Shown: positions 48,600 through 55,942 of the stretch, piece by piece | Layout: every line of letters begins with the position of its first letter | How positions within the stretch are numbered: position 1 is the stretch's first letter | Origin: MWBF01 sp040772005 | GTDB taxonomy: Bacteria; Chloroflexota; Anaerolineae; CG2-30-64-16 | Length of the DNA stretch: 64,000 bases | Direction: 5' to 3' | NCBI GenBank assembly: GCA_040772005.1 | Contig: JAXGYZ010000002.1 | Span: 1,178,001-1,242,000 of the forward strand | Made by a program: the position numbers and the translations under genes | The notes under the pieces: generated by a model | Databases searched by the model: none | What the model was told of the DNA's origin: nothing | What the model saw: only the letters and a program-made list of their open reading frames with translations

Positions 48600-48731
48600 A
48601 TGGATATTTGGCGGGAATTCGACGACAGAGCCTGCGCAGGCTGTGACGATCAGAAGGGCCACACTTGCCTGGCCTGTGGGGGAAAGGGCGCGTGCTGCCG
48701 GCGGCGCAGGCCCAACAGCTTGCGCCATTAG
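48600..48731 (+). CDS. Possible 43-residue zinc-knuckle miniprotein
   Basis: ATG at 48600, stop TAG at 48729-48731. The product has C12-A-G-C15, H21-T-C23-L-A-C26-GGKG and C32-C33, like two DnaJ-type CxxCxGxG knuckles, followed by an Arg-rich tail. No ribosome-binding site is visible and a terminator lies right before it, so expression is doubtful. Its end overlaps by four bases the stop of the convergent HTH gene. It is reported because the cysteine spacing is unlikely in random sequence. Confidence 0.3.
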   Translation: MDIWREFDDRACAGCDDQKGHTCLACGGKGACCRRRRPNSLRH

Positions 48732-48946
48732 GTGAAGGTCGGGGCCGACAACTGGCGCTCGCCACGCAGCCACACGAACTCGCTGATGCGCTTGCGGCCG
48801 TAGGCGGCCATCAGGCGCAGCAGGTCTTGGGTCAGCATGTAGACGGTCTGGTGGCTGGTTCCAAGATGGCGCGCGAGATCAGCGTTTGTGGCGCCAGCCG
48901 GCTCGACTGACCAGAGGTAGGCCAGCGTGCGTTGGACTTGGGTCAT
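48728..48946 (-). CDS. Small helix-turn-helix protein
   Basis: 72 residues from the ATG at 48946, with AAGGAAGG upstream. TQVQRTLAYLWSVEPAGATN, ADLARHLGTSHQTVYMLTQD, LLRLMAAYGRKRISEF reads as a winged helix-turn-helix of MarR/IclR-like shape (helices ~3-12, 20-28, 31-43). It is probably a DNA-binding regulator. It starts 15 bases downstream of the gamma-PGA-hydrolase-like stop and is likely co-transcribed with it. Confidence 0.55.
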   Translation of the reverse strand: MTQVQRTLAYLWSVEPAGATNADLARHLGTSHQTVYMLTQDLLRLMAAYGRKRISEFVWLRGERQLSAPTFT

Positions 48947-48960
48947 GCGTCCTTCCTTGC

Positions 48961-49575
48961 TCAACTTGATGCTGCCAGGAGCACGGTCCGGACCGCTACA
49001 ACGAAAGCCTCGAACTGCGCGGTTGTGTGCTCCCGTTGTCGCCTTTTCAGCCCTTCGAACAGCGTGAGCCGGAGGCCGTTGCTGATCTCCAACTGGCAGC
49101 CGCGGCCGGAGCGGCCCCGGTTGCAGATGTTGGCCGCGAGGTGACCCGGGTGATCGGCGGTGTCGTCCAGTTGGGCCGCGAAGCCTGCCGCGTTGAGTGC
49201 CTCGCATAGCCGCCTTGCGAGCCGTGCGTCGCGGCCGCCGACGTGAACGCTCTCTTCCTGCTCGGCAGAGCCGTGCACCGCAAGCACGACCTCGCTCGTC
49301 GCGACGATGGCCAGGCACTGCGGCTCGTCGAAGCGGGTGCTGGTGATGTGCAGTGCCTCGTTGCCGTCCGGTTTGAGGCCCTCGAAGCAGTACAGGCTGA
49401 ACTCCTTGCCGGCAATCGCCCGCGCCAGCTCGGATGTGCCGGGCTCGATGCCGCCGCCGTGTGGTGCGATCACGGCGACCGGTGAGGAGCGGGGGCAGGC
49501 GATGATGCGGTAGTCGGCGCCTGGGCGCTCACCGGCTGCGAGCAGGAAGAAGCGGCGGTAGGTGTCTGTTGGCAT
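48961..49575 (-). CDS. Poly-gamma-glutamate hydrolase family protein (phage-type)
   Basis: 204 residues. The family pattern is present: VAVIAPHGGGIEPGTSELAR with a zinc-type His, then FSLYCFEGLKPDGNEALHIT, VVLAVHGSAEQEESVHVGGR and CQLEISNGLR with the second acidic site. Relatives are phage or Bacillus gamma-PGA hydrolases (PghP/YmaC type) that cut poly-gamma-glutamate capsules. No signal peptide. TATAAC/TATAAA boxes at 49580-49592 on the minus strand place the transcript start almost at the ATG. The phage-like family plus a small HTH partner suggest a mobile origin. Confidence 0.7.
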   Translation of the reverse strand: MPTDTYRRFFLLAAGERPGADYRIIACPRSSPVAVIAPHGGGIEPGTSELARAIAGKEFSLYCFEGLKPDGNEALHITSTRFDEPQCLAIVATSEVVLAVHGSAEQEESVHVGGRDARLARRLCEALNAAGFAAQLDDTADHPGHLAANICNRGRSGRGCQLEISNGLRLTLFEGLKRRQREHTTAQFEAFVVAVRTVLLAASS

Positions 49576-50011
49576 GCACGTTATACTTTATATTGATCAC
49601 TCGAGCGCCTTTAGCGGTTCACGCAGGCTGAGCACGCGCTGCGCGCTTCGTCCAATCCAGGTGGGCCGGTGTCTCATACCATGCGACAATCACAGGATGC
49701 TTGGCCGGAGGAAGCGCACGATCCTCAGTGTCAAACAAATCTCGTTCCGGGAGGGCGAACGAGCCGTAGGCCACGCGACGCGCGCGCAGCATTACAATTC
49801 AGAGGCCTTTCACCGCAATCCGCAGAAACTCCATCTTCGCGGACCCTTAACGATATCCGGATTATAATGCAGGTGGTGCTCGTGCACAAAGGACATCGGT
49901 TGTCAGGATGCCTGCAATTCACGCTATTGGCTATGTGTTTTGTTTTTAGGTGCGTGAGCTGGCCCTGCGATGCCTTCTGATTGCGATCCCAAAACAACAT
50001 TCGTCGCCATA
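49576..50011. other. Non-coding stretch between the PGA-hydrolase and Rel-like operons
   Basis: About 435 bases without a convincing gene and less GC-rich than the surroundings. A perfect TATAAT at 49864-49869 (+ strand) has no good -35; an ORF of 37 codons from 49867 lacks a ribosome-binding site. It may hold a small RNA or regulatory region for the accessory operon; nothing specific is recognised. Confidence 0.4.
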
Positions 50012-50040
50012 TAGACAAAACGACTTTATTGTGCTATAGT
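50012..50040 (+). promoter_or_regulatory. Promoter of the Rel-like/STAND operon
   Basis: TAGACA (50012-50017), 17-base spacer, TATAGT (50035-50040). Transcription would start near 50047, which rules out the GTG at 50039 as start codon. Confidence 0.75.
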
Positions 50041-50068
50041 GGGAATGCCTTCGAAGGATCGGCAGTCC

Positions 50069-53000
50069 ATGAGCCCAAGCACGCATCTCATCCAACACGT
50101 AGTCAGCTACGCCGGCGAAAGTGCGCAGCCGCAATTGGAGCGCGCCTTGGCGCTGGCCGAGAAGGCCCATGCGAGCCGGGTGTGTCAGGGGGGACGGCCC
50201 TACCTGGGGCACGTCATCGCCGTAGCTGAACTGCTGAGCGAGTGGCGCGCGCCGGTCGAGGTCATCATCGCGGGCCTCCTCCACGATGTCACAGACCGCC
50301 GCTACACGGCAGAACCAGCGGGACAAGCAGTGCGCGAGGCCTTCGGCGATCAGATGGTCGACCGTATCGAATCTATCGTCCAGTTGAGTCGCGTGGGGTT
50401 ACCCGAAGCCGCGGCAGAATCAGATAGCCTGCTCTACGACCTGGAAGCGGAGGTCACGCGCTTGCCAGGTATCGTCCGTGTACTGCACCAGGATCCTGTT
50501 GCAGCCGCCATCAAGATCGCCGACCGCATCGAGAAATTGGCTTCGCGCTGCGCCTTGCCGGGAGAGCAAGAACAGAGCTACGCGTTGGCAACAATGGGCA
50601 TCTTCGTACCTATCGCCAACCGGTTGGGCATGTGGAGCGCCAAGCGCGCATTAGAGGATGGCGCATTCCAATTGCTGCACCCTGACAAATTCGCCGAAAC
50701 CGCCCAGCGTTTTGGCTCTGAGAAGCGTCTGGTTGCAGCCGAAGGCGTGCTGCAGACTGCACGGAATCATCTTTCTTACTCAGGGATCACGGCCGAGGTG
50801 ACGCTGTTGCCGGTCAGCCTTTATTCGCTGTACCGTAAGCTGCTGCATGCAGACAGGGCTATCCCCATCCATCTGTTGGCGCCTCTCCTGATCCTGGTCG
50901 AATCGACCGATAGCTGCTACACGACGATGCGTGCGATGCATCAGTTGTGGCCACCGCTTGCAGGTCAGGTCTGGGACTACATTGCCAGCCCCAAGTCGAA
51001 CCAATATCGCGGCATTCACACCCGTCTGCGCTGCGAGCCTGGCACGCCCCTAACTACCATCATTCGCACACGTGAGGCGCATTTGGTTGCGGAAAACGGC
51101 ATCACGGCCCGCTGGGCCGGCGTGCCTGAGGAACTCCTGCCGAAACCGCCCGAATGGCGTGACCCGCCGGCTCACCGGATTGCAGTATTCACACCGAACG
51201 GCGACCTCAAGGAGCTGCCCCGCGATGCCACGGCCATTGACTTTGCCTACGCCGTTCATCCGCAGATCGGGCATCAATGTGTGGGCGCAATCGTCAATGG
51301 CGAGCCGGCGCCCTTGGAGCACGCCCTGCACACTGGCGATGTCGTCGAAATCGTGACGAGTGAATCCAGCACTGGGCCGCGTGAGGATTGGCTGAAGACG
51401 GTCAAATCCCGTCGGGCACGCCGCGAAATCGGGCGCTGGCGGATGTCCCAAGGCCCGGATGGCATAGTTCAGCAAGGCTGGAATGTACTCGATGCCAAAC
51501 TGCGCGAGATCGGCGCTACATTGACGTCGGCTGAGACCGCCAGCCGGGTTCGGGCTGTGGCTTCAGAACTGGGCTATAGCACCGCGCGCGAACTACAGAT
51601 TGCGCTGGCGCTGGGACGTTTGACGCCGGTGACAGTGGTAACGCGCATGCAGCAGGCAGCGCAGGACCGCGGCGCGCCTATTCCGAAGGCCATCAGTGTT
51701 CCGCTCATATTTGCGCACCTGCCGCGCCGCCTGGCGAAGTGCTGCAAGCCGTTGGCGCCTGAGCCCATTGTCGGTTACGTCACGCAACACGATGAGGTCG
51801 TCGTGCACCGGGCCACGTGCCCCACCGTTCGCCGGTTGAAGCCGCTGTTGTCGGTGGAGTGGCAGACGCGGCCCTGGCAGGACGCCGCGCAGATTCGCAT
51901 CAGTGCCGAAGACCGCGCCGGGCTGGTGCGCGACATTGCCACGGCGGTTACTGAGTCAGGGATTGCCATGAGTCATTTCTATGCCGATCGAATGGAGGAT
52001 GGCTCGGCGCGCATCACCCTGGACCTGGATCAAACGACCTCGCAGCAGATCAGGACCCTTCTGGACCGGTTGCGGGCGGACGAGAGCATCCGCCACCTCG
52101 ATTGGGGCAACACGGCGCCGGACAGCCGGCCCGGCCCTTCCCAGTACTTCCAAATTCCTTACACTTTGAGCCCGGTCACCGGTCGGCGCTTCTTCGGCCG
52201 GGATCTGGAGTTTCTCAGGCTGGCCGATTATCTGCGCGATCCCACACCGGGTAAGGCGATCCTGCTTTGGGGACCGAGGCGCATCGGCAAAACCTCATTA
52301 CTGCGGCAGTTGGAGCACCTCCTATCGGACAGCATCTACCTGCCGGTGTTTGTGGATATGCAGAGCATCAGCGGCCAGGATACGGCCGTGTTCCTGCACA
52401 CAATCGCGAAACGGCTGGCGGCTGCTATCAACCATCAGGATATCAGTGTGCCGAAATTCAACCGCATGCGGCGCGACCCGCTCGGTTATCTGAGGCCCTT
52501 TGTGGATTCGCTGCACGCAGTCGAGAGCCGCCACATCGTCCTGATCCTGGACGAGTTCCAGGTGTTGGCGGGTTTGCGAGAGGAGAAGGCCAGCCTGGCG
52601 GACAGCTTCGGCTATCTACGCAGCCTGATTACCGGCGGCGGCCAGATCAGCTTCCTATTCAGCGGCGGCGGCGTGCTCGACACCCTGCGCCAACAGGTAG
52701 GGGCTTCATCACTGCTGAACGTCACGCACACGCAAAAGGTGGACTGCCTGCCGAGTGCCGAGGCGCGGCGCCTGATCGTGGAGCCGGCCCAACATCTGAC
52801 CTATGATAATGAAGTTGTCGATGCTCTGCTGGCACTGACCGCCGGCCATCCCTATTACCTGCACATGCTCTGTGGTGAGTTGGCGCTCAGCGCGTACAAC
52901 TCGGGCGGCACACGGGTCAGCCAGGGACACCTGGACAACGCGCTGGATGATTGGCTGCCGGCGCAGGAAGAACACCACTTCAACCATCTGTGGGGCACCG

Positions 53001-53287
53001 ACAGCGCCATCGATCACCGGGTGCAGCAGTACTACAAGCTCTTCCTGACCGCGGTTGCTACGCTGACGCCGGATGCCGAGGGCTGGGCACCTTTTGAGGC
53101 GCTGTGTGAGGCACTGGAACCAACGCGCCTCCACGAACAGGCAATTTGGCAAGGGCTGCAAGCGCTGGCCAAGATGGACACGCTCGAGTTCGATGGTGAA
53201 GCGCGCCACCGGCTGAAGGTCCCATTGTGCCAACGCTGGATCAAGGCCAATCATTCTATCGCGAGGATGCTTCGAGAGATCGCATGA
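50069..53287 (+). CDS. Degenerate RelA/SpoT homologue fused to a STAND-type ATPase
   Basis: 1072 residues from the ATG at 50069 (alternative 50045). HD-like domain 1-200: His48, His72-Asp73 and Asp152 remain, but LLHDVTDRR replaces LLHDVxEDT and ADRIEK replaces ADRLHN. Synthetase-like domain 235-350: YSLYRKL and SPKSNQYRGIHT remain, but the Arg/Lys of GRPKH, the metal Asp and the catalytic Glu of EVQIRT (here TTIIRT) are lost. TGS domain 371-435, zinc-finger domain with Cys558, Cys559, His580, Cys584, ACT domain 606-680: all look normal. From ~700 a P-loop ATPase follows (Walker A GPRRIGKT 735-742, Walker B VLILDEF 824-830). It is probably a sensor, not a (p)ppGpp enzyme. Coupled by ATGA to the next ATPase gene. 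Confidence 0.8.
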   Translation: MSPSTHLIQHVVSYAGESAQPQLERALALAEKAHASRVCQGGRPYLGHVIAVAELLSEWRAPVEVIIAGLLHDVTDRRYTAEPAGQAVREAFGDQMVDRIESIVQLSRVGLPEAAAESDSLLYDLEAEVTRLPGIVRVLHQDPVAAAIKIADRIEKLASRCALPGEQEQSYALATMGIFVPIANRLGMWSAKRALEDGAFQLLHPDKFAETAQRFGSEKRLVAAEGVLQTARNHLSYSGITAEVTLLPVSLYSLYRKLLHADRAIPIHLLAPLLILVESTDSCYTTMRAMHQLWPPLAGQVWDYIASPKSNQYRGIHTRLRCEPGTPLTTIIRTREAHLVAENGITARWAGVPEELLPKPPEWRDPPAHRIAVFTPNGDLKELPRDATAIDFAYAVHPQIGHQCVGAIVNGEPAPLEHALHTGDVVEIVTSESSTGPREDWLKTVKSRRARREIGRWRMSQGPDGIVQQGWNVLDAKLREIGATLTSAETASRVRAVASELGYSTARELQIALALGRLTPVTVVTRMQQAAQDRGAPIPKAISVPLIFAHLPRRLAKCCKPLAPEPIVGYVTQHDEVVVHRATCPTVRRLKPLLSVEWQTRPWQDAAQIRISAEDRAGLVRDIATAVTESGIAMSHFYADRMEDGSARITLDLDQTTSQQIRTLLDRLRADESIRHLDWGNTAPDSRPGPSQYFQIPYTLSPVTGRRFFGRDLEFLRLADYLRDPTPGKAILLWGPRRIGKTSLLRQLEHLLSDSIYLPVFVDMQSISGQDTAVFLHTIAKRLAAAINHQDISVPKFNRMRRDPLGYLRPFVDSLHAVESRHIVLILDEFQVLAGLREEKASLADSFGYLRSLITGGGQISFLFSGGGVLDTLRQQVGASSLLNVTHTQKVDCLPSAEARRLIVEPAQHLTYDNEVVDALLALTAGHPYYLHMLCGELALSAYNSGGTRVSQGHLDNALDDWLPAQEEHHFNHLWGTDSAIDHRVQQYYKLFLTAVATLTPDAEGWAPFEALCEALEPTRLHEQAIWQGLQALAKMDTLEFDGEARHRLKVPLCQRWIKANHSIARMLREIA

Positions 53288-54717
53288 CAGACAACACGTT
53301 TTTGTCTCGTGAACCGGTGTGGACGGACACGCATTTTTACGGCCGCAGCGGAGCATTGACCTGGCTGGCCAGTCAGCTTGGCCGCGAGATTCCTCAAAAC
53401 TGCAATATCGTGGGCGAGCCGCGGATCGGCAAGACCTCGCTGCTGCACGCCGTCTATCGCAGACAGATCGGGCTGCCGGCAGGCTTGACCGGCATATATG
53501 CCTGGGTCCGCCTGATCGAATGGGCCGATCGGGGGCCGGCAGCTTTCTGGGCACAACTGCAGGGCCGGCTGATCGAGGCAGCTGCGCGCGCGGGCGTCGC
53601 GCCGGCCGGTGCTCCAGCCAAATCCGAAGATCTCGCCTGGCAGACATATCGGGCCGTGGAAAACCTGCTGGAACATCTGCAGACCGCCCAGCCGCGCACG
53701 CGCGTCATCGTGCTGATCGATGACTTCGAACTTCTGATACCGGGCATCACGGCGCAGGGCCTCGACTGGTTGCGCGCGCTGGCGACCCGCTTTGCATCCA
53801 TTTTTGCCCTGGTGATCACCAGCACTGATCCGCTGGGACAGGTCTGCCGCCCGCTCGGCGCCGAGCAGGTCTCGCCGCTGCCTAACATCTTTGCGACCCA
53901 CTACCTGGGCCTGCTCACCGAGGAAGAGGCCGTCGGCCTGATCCAGGCCGCTGTCAAGGCCGAAGGCCAGCTGCCGCTCTCCTCAGCTCTGGTCCAGCTC
54001 ATCCGGCATGAGACCGGCCGCCATCCGGATCTGTTGAAGCTGGGATGCAGCTATCTCCTCCAGGCACAGGCCGAAGAGGGCGATGTGCTCGATTCGGACG
54101 AGCTTATGGAAGCCGTACGCAGCGATTTTCGGTATGATGCCCACGCGCGTTGGCTGTGCGAACGCCTTTACGCGCGGCGCACCGATGAAGAGCGCGCTAT
54201 CCTTGCCAGCGTGGGCAGCGGCGTGCCCTCCGGAGATCCGATCCTGCTCCGCCGCCTGGAGCGTAAACTGGGGCTTGTGGAACTGAGGGAGGGCCAACCG
54301 GCGCTTTTCGCGGATGCCTGCCGGTACTGGATTGCGCGCCATCGATCGATTGCGTCCTCTGCGGCGAATGATGTTCGAAATGCCCCTGCCACCCCTGCAT
54401 ACCACTATCAACCTGAGCTGCGCGAGGTCCGCCTGGGCGAGCAGTCGCGTCGGCTGACAGCCGTTGAGGATCGGCTATTTCAGTATCTCCTGAGCAGGCC
54501 CAACCAGGTGTGCACCCCTCAGGAACTGCTGGAGCACGTCTGGGGTGTGGGCCGCACCCTTTCAGTGGTCGAAAAGACAATCAACCGGCTGCGCGACAAG
54601 GTGGAAGAAGATCCTGGCCGGCCGCGCGTAATCCTGTCAGCGCGCGGTGAAGGTTACATGTTGCGCACCCCCGATGAGACCGGCCCATCCCCAATCACCG
54701 ACCCTGCCGGTGCATGA
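53284..54717 (+). CDS. STAND-type ATPase with C-terminal OmpR-like winged helix
   Basis: 477 residues from the ATG at 53284, which overlaps the upstream stop. Walker A GEPRIGKTS at 44-52, Walker B VIVLIDDFELL around 138-148, STAND-like arginine/sensor region VITSTDP. Residues ~378-465 are a PhoB/OmpR DNA-binding domain (RRLTAVEDRLFQYLLSRPNQ, then ELLEHVWG and VEKTINRLRDKVEEDPGRPR). It is likely a transcription factor whose state is set by ATP and by the Rel-like partner, with which it shares the FxGR-type P-loop entry. It ends at a strong terminator. Confidence 0.8.
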   Translation: MTDNTFLSREPVWTDTHFYGRSGALTWLASQLGREIPQNCNIVGEPRIGKTSLLHAVYRRQIGLPAGLTGIYAWVRLIEWADRGPAAFWAQLQGRLIEAAARAGVAPAGAPAKSEDLAWQTYRAVENLLEHLQTAQPRTRVIVLIDDFELLIPGITAQGLDWLRALATRFASIFALVITSTDPLGQVCRPLGAEQVSPLPNIFATHYLGLLTEEEAVGLIQAAVKAEGQLPLSSALVQLIRHETGRHPDLLKLGCSYLLQAQAEEGDVLDSDELMEAVRSDFRYDAHARWLCERLYARRTDEERAILASVGSGVPSGDPILLRRLERKLGLVELREGQPALFADACRYWIARHRSIASSAANDVRNAPATPAYHYQPELREVRLGEQSRRLTAVEDRLFQYLLSRPNQVCTPQELLEHVWGVGRTLSVVEKTINRLRDKVEEDPGRPRVILSARGEGYMLRTPDETGPSPITDPAGA

Positions 54718-54743
54718 AAAAGGACGCAAACTGCGTCCTTTTT
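54717..54743 (+). terminator. Intrinsic terminator of the Rel-like/STAND operon
   Basis: aaaaaggacgca (54717-54728), loop aac, tgcgtccttttt (54732-54743): perfect 12-bp stem ending in a T-run; the stem begins in the stop codon. Confidence 0.9.
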
Positions 54744-54754
54744 CATTTGGGGTA

Positions 54755-54783
54755 TTGACAACCTCACGCAAGTGTGGTATGTC
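54755..54783 (+). promoter_or_regulatory. Promoter of the Nudix-like gene
   Basis: Perfect TTGACA (54755-54760), 17-base spacer, TATGTC (54778-54783). It places the Nudix gene on its own transcript, directly after the terminator. Confidence 0.65.
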
Positions 54784-54863
54784 TTTGTCGAATTGTCGTT
54801 AATCAGATAAATCGAAATACTGACTTTCGTGCCTTGCCTTCTTGGACCAAGGAGATGTATGCC

Positions 54864-55541
54864 ATGTCATCGCCTGTCCAAACCCTCACCCCCTTCCTCG
54901 CATCGCTGTCCGCGCTTGGGATCTTCATCGGCGTCAGCTTGCTCATCCCCGGCCGCGCAGGCTTTCTCTTTGGCGGCCGGCCTTTGCGCGCGTCACCTGT
55001 TGGCCCGGTCTTGGAGCTGACCGGCATCGGCGGCGGCGTTGAGCCCAGCGATCCGTCACTCACGGCTGCCGCCCAGCGTGAAGCCATCGAGGAGATCAGT
55101 TGCGGTATCCGCCTCCTGCCGAGCAGCAGCACCCTATTGGTTCGCGGGCCCGGGCAGGTCGATTCATTCCCCCTGGCCGGCAGCGAATCGCCGTTGGCGA
55201 TTGTCTTTCGCGGCTACCGTACACCAGCACATGAGCCATGGCATCCCGCGCATCGGGGCGAGACGTGTCTGGTGGTCTTCTTGGCCGAGCTCCTGAGCTG
55301 CCCACGGCCATCGCTGGAGATTCCGCTGTTGACCTGGCTCGATCCGGAGACACTCTGCGCGGCGGCCCGGGCCGATCTGCCGTTCAGTAAGCTGCCGGGG
55401 GAGCTGACCCTGCTGGCTCCAACAGTCTGTCCGCCAGCCGATGCCCTTGTGCGCCTGACTGATTCCCAGGAGGCGCTGATCCTGGCGCTCGAAGACAGCG
55501 CCCTGCCCTTCTATCGCAGCATCGCAGACCGCTTCGGCTAA
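54864..55541 (+). CDS. Nudix-like hydrolase
   Basis: 225 residues from the ATG at 54864, with AAGGAG nine bases upstream; the nearer ATG at 54855 abuts that site. A Nudix box is seen at about 56-82: GGGVE, then TAAAQREAIEEISCGI with the REx2EE core (72-77), with a slightly changed spacing. Before it, ELTGIGGGVEPSD fits the strand entering the box. Nudix enzymes hydrolyse nucleoside diphosphates linked to another group, including alarmones and nucleotide sugars. The position beside a Rel-like/STAND operon makes a nucleotide-signal-related role attractive, but the substrate is unknown. Confidence 0.65.
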   Translation: MSSPVQTLTPFLASLSALGIFIGVSLLIPGRAGFLFGGRPLRASPVGPVLELTGIGGGVEPSDPSLTAAAQREAIEEISCGIRLLPSSSTLLVRGPGQVDSFPLAGSESPLAIVFRGYRTPAHEPWHPAHRGETCLVVFLAELLSCPRPSLEIPLLTWLDPETLCAAARADLPFSKLPGELTLLAPTVCPPADALVRLTDSQEALILALEDSALPFYRSIADRFG

Positions 55542-55582
55542 ACGAAGCATGCCGGCCAACTTAGTTGGCAAAGGGGGCTCCT

Positions 55583-55690
55583 ATGGACATCGATTTAGTG
55601 CTGATCATGATGCTGATCGCGTTTATTCTTGGTCTCGTCAGCGGTGTGTTGTTGACCAGACCGCCCACACCGCCGCGGTACTGGCAGTGA
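55583..55690 (+). CDS. 35-residue single-pass membrane peptide
   Basis: ATG GAC ATC start at 55583, stop TGA at 55688-55690. The product is MDIDLVLIMMLIAFILGLVS followed by GVLLTRPPTPPRYWQ: one TM helix (about 5-24) with a G-x3-G motif (17-21) and a short Pro-rich basic tail. A purine-rich aaaggggg lies upstream at fair spacing. It is too short for standard calling. It may be an accessory or toxin-like peptide of the Nudix locus, or a chance frame; the hydrophobic pattern favours a real gene. Confidence 0.5.
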   Translation: MDIDLVLIMMLIAFILGLVSGVLLTRPPTPPRYWQ

Positions 55691-55779
55691 GCGGCAGCCC
55701 AAGCTAAGGAAGTTGTCAGACAAACGGCACGCGTCGTCATTTGTTTCGTTACAGAATGCACATAGGCTAGAATGCGCGT

Positions 55780-55809
55780 GGTGCAGCCCGCAGTCTGGCG
55801 GGCTGCACC
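55780..55809 (+). terminator. Hairpin between the small peptide and RHS gene
   Basis: GGTGCAGCCCGC and GCGGGCTGCACC form a perfect 12-bp stem with six-base loop; no T-run. It may be a leader structure of the RHS gene, with a TAGAAT box at 55768-55773 just before it. The rest of 55691-55942 shows no gene. Confidence 0.5.
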
Positions 55810-55942
55810 TAATCAGGAAGGAGGAAAAGCCCAAAGCATAGTCACCGGATAGCTCAGAGACAGAGAATTGGCAATCCATTCGTTTCAGCGATTTCGCGAG
55901 TCGTCCCTTGACAGCAGCTTTCCATTCAGGAGGAATCCACCC

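Noticed and set aside
49867..49980. 37-codon ORF with a TATAAT box upstream
   Set aside because: The -10 box overlaps the ATG, there is no -35 or ribosome-binding site, and the peptide has no recognisable features.
50039..50068. GTG at 50039 as start of the Rel-like fusion
   Set aside because: It overlaps the -10 box of the predicted promoter; ATG 50069 or 50045 is downstream of the expected transcript start.
55780..55900. c-di-GMP (GEMM) riboswitch before the RHS gene
   Set aside because: A strong hairpin and a few GEMM-like words are present, but the conserved GCAAAGCC-type core and two-helix arrangement are missing.
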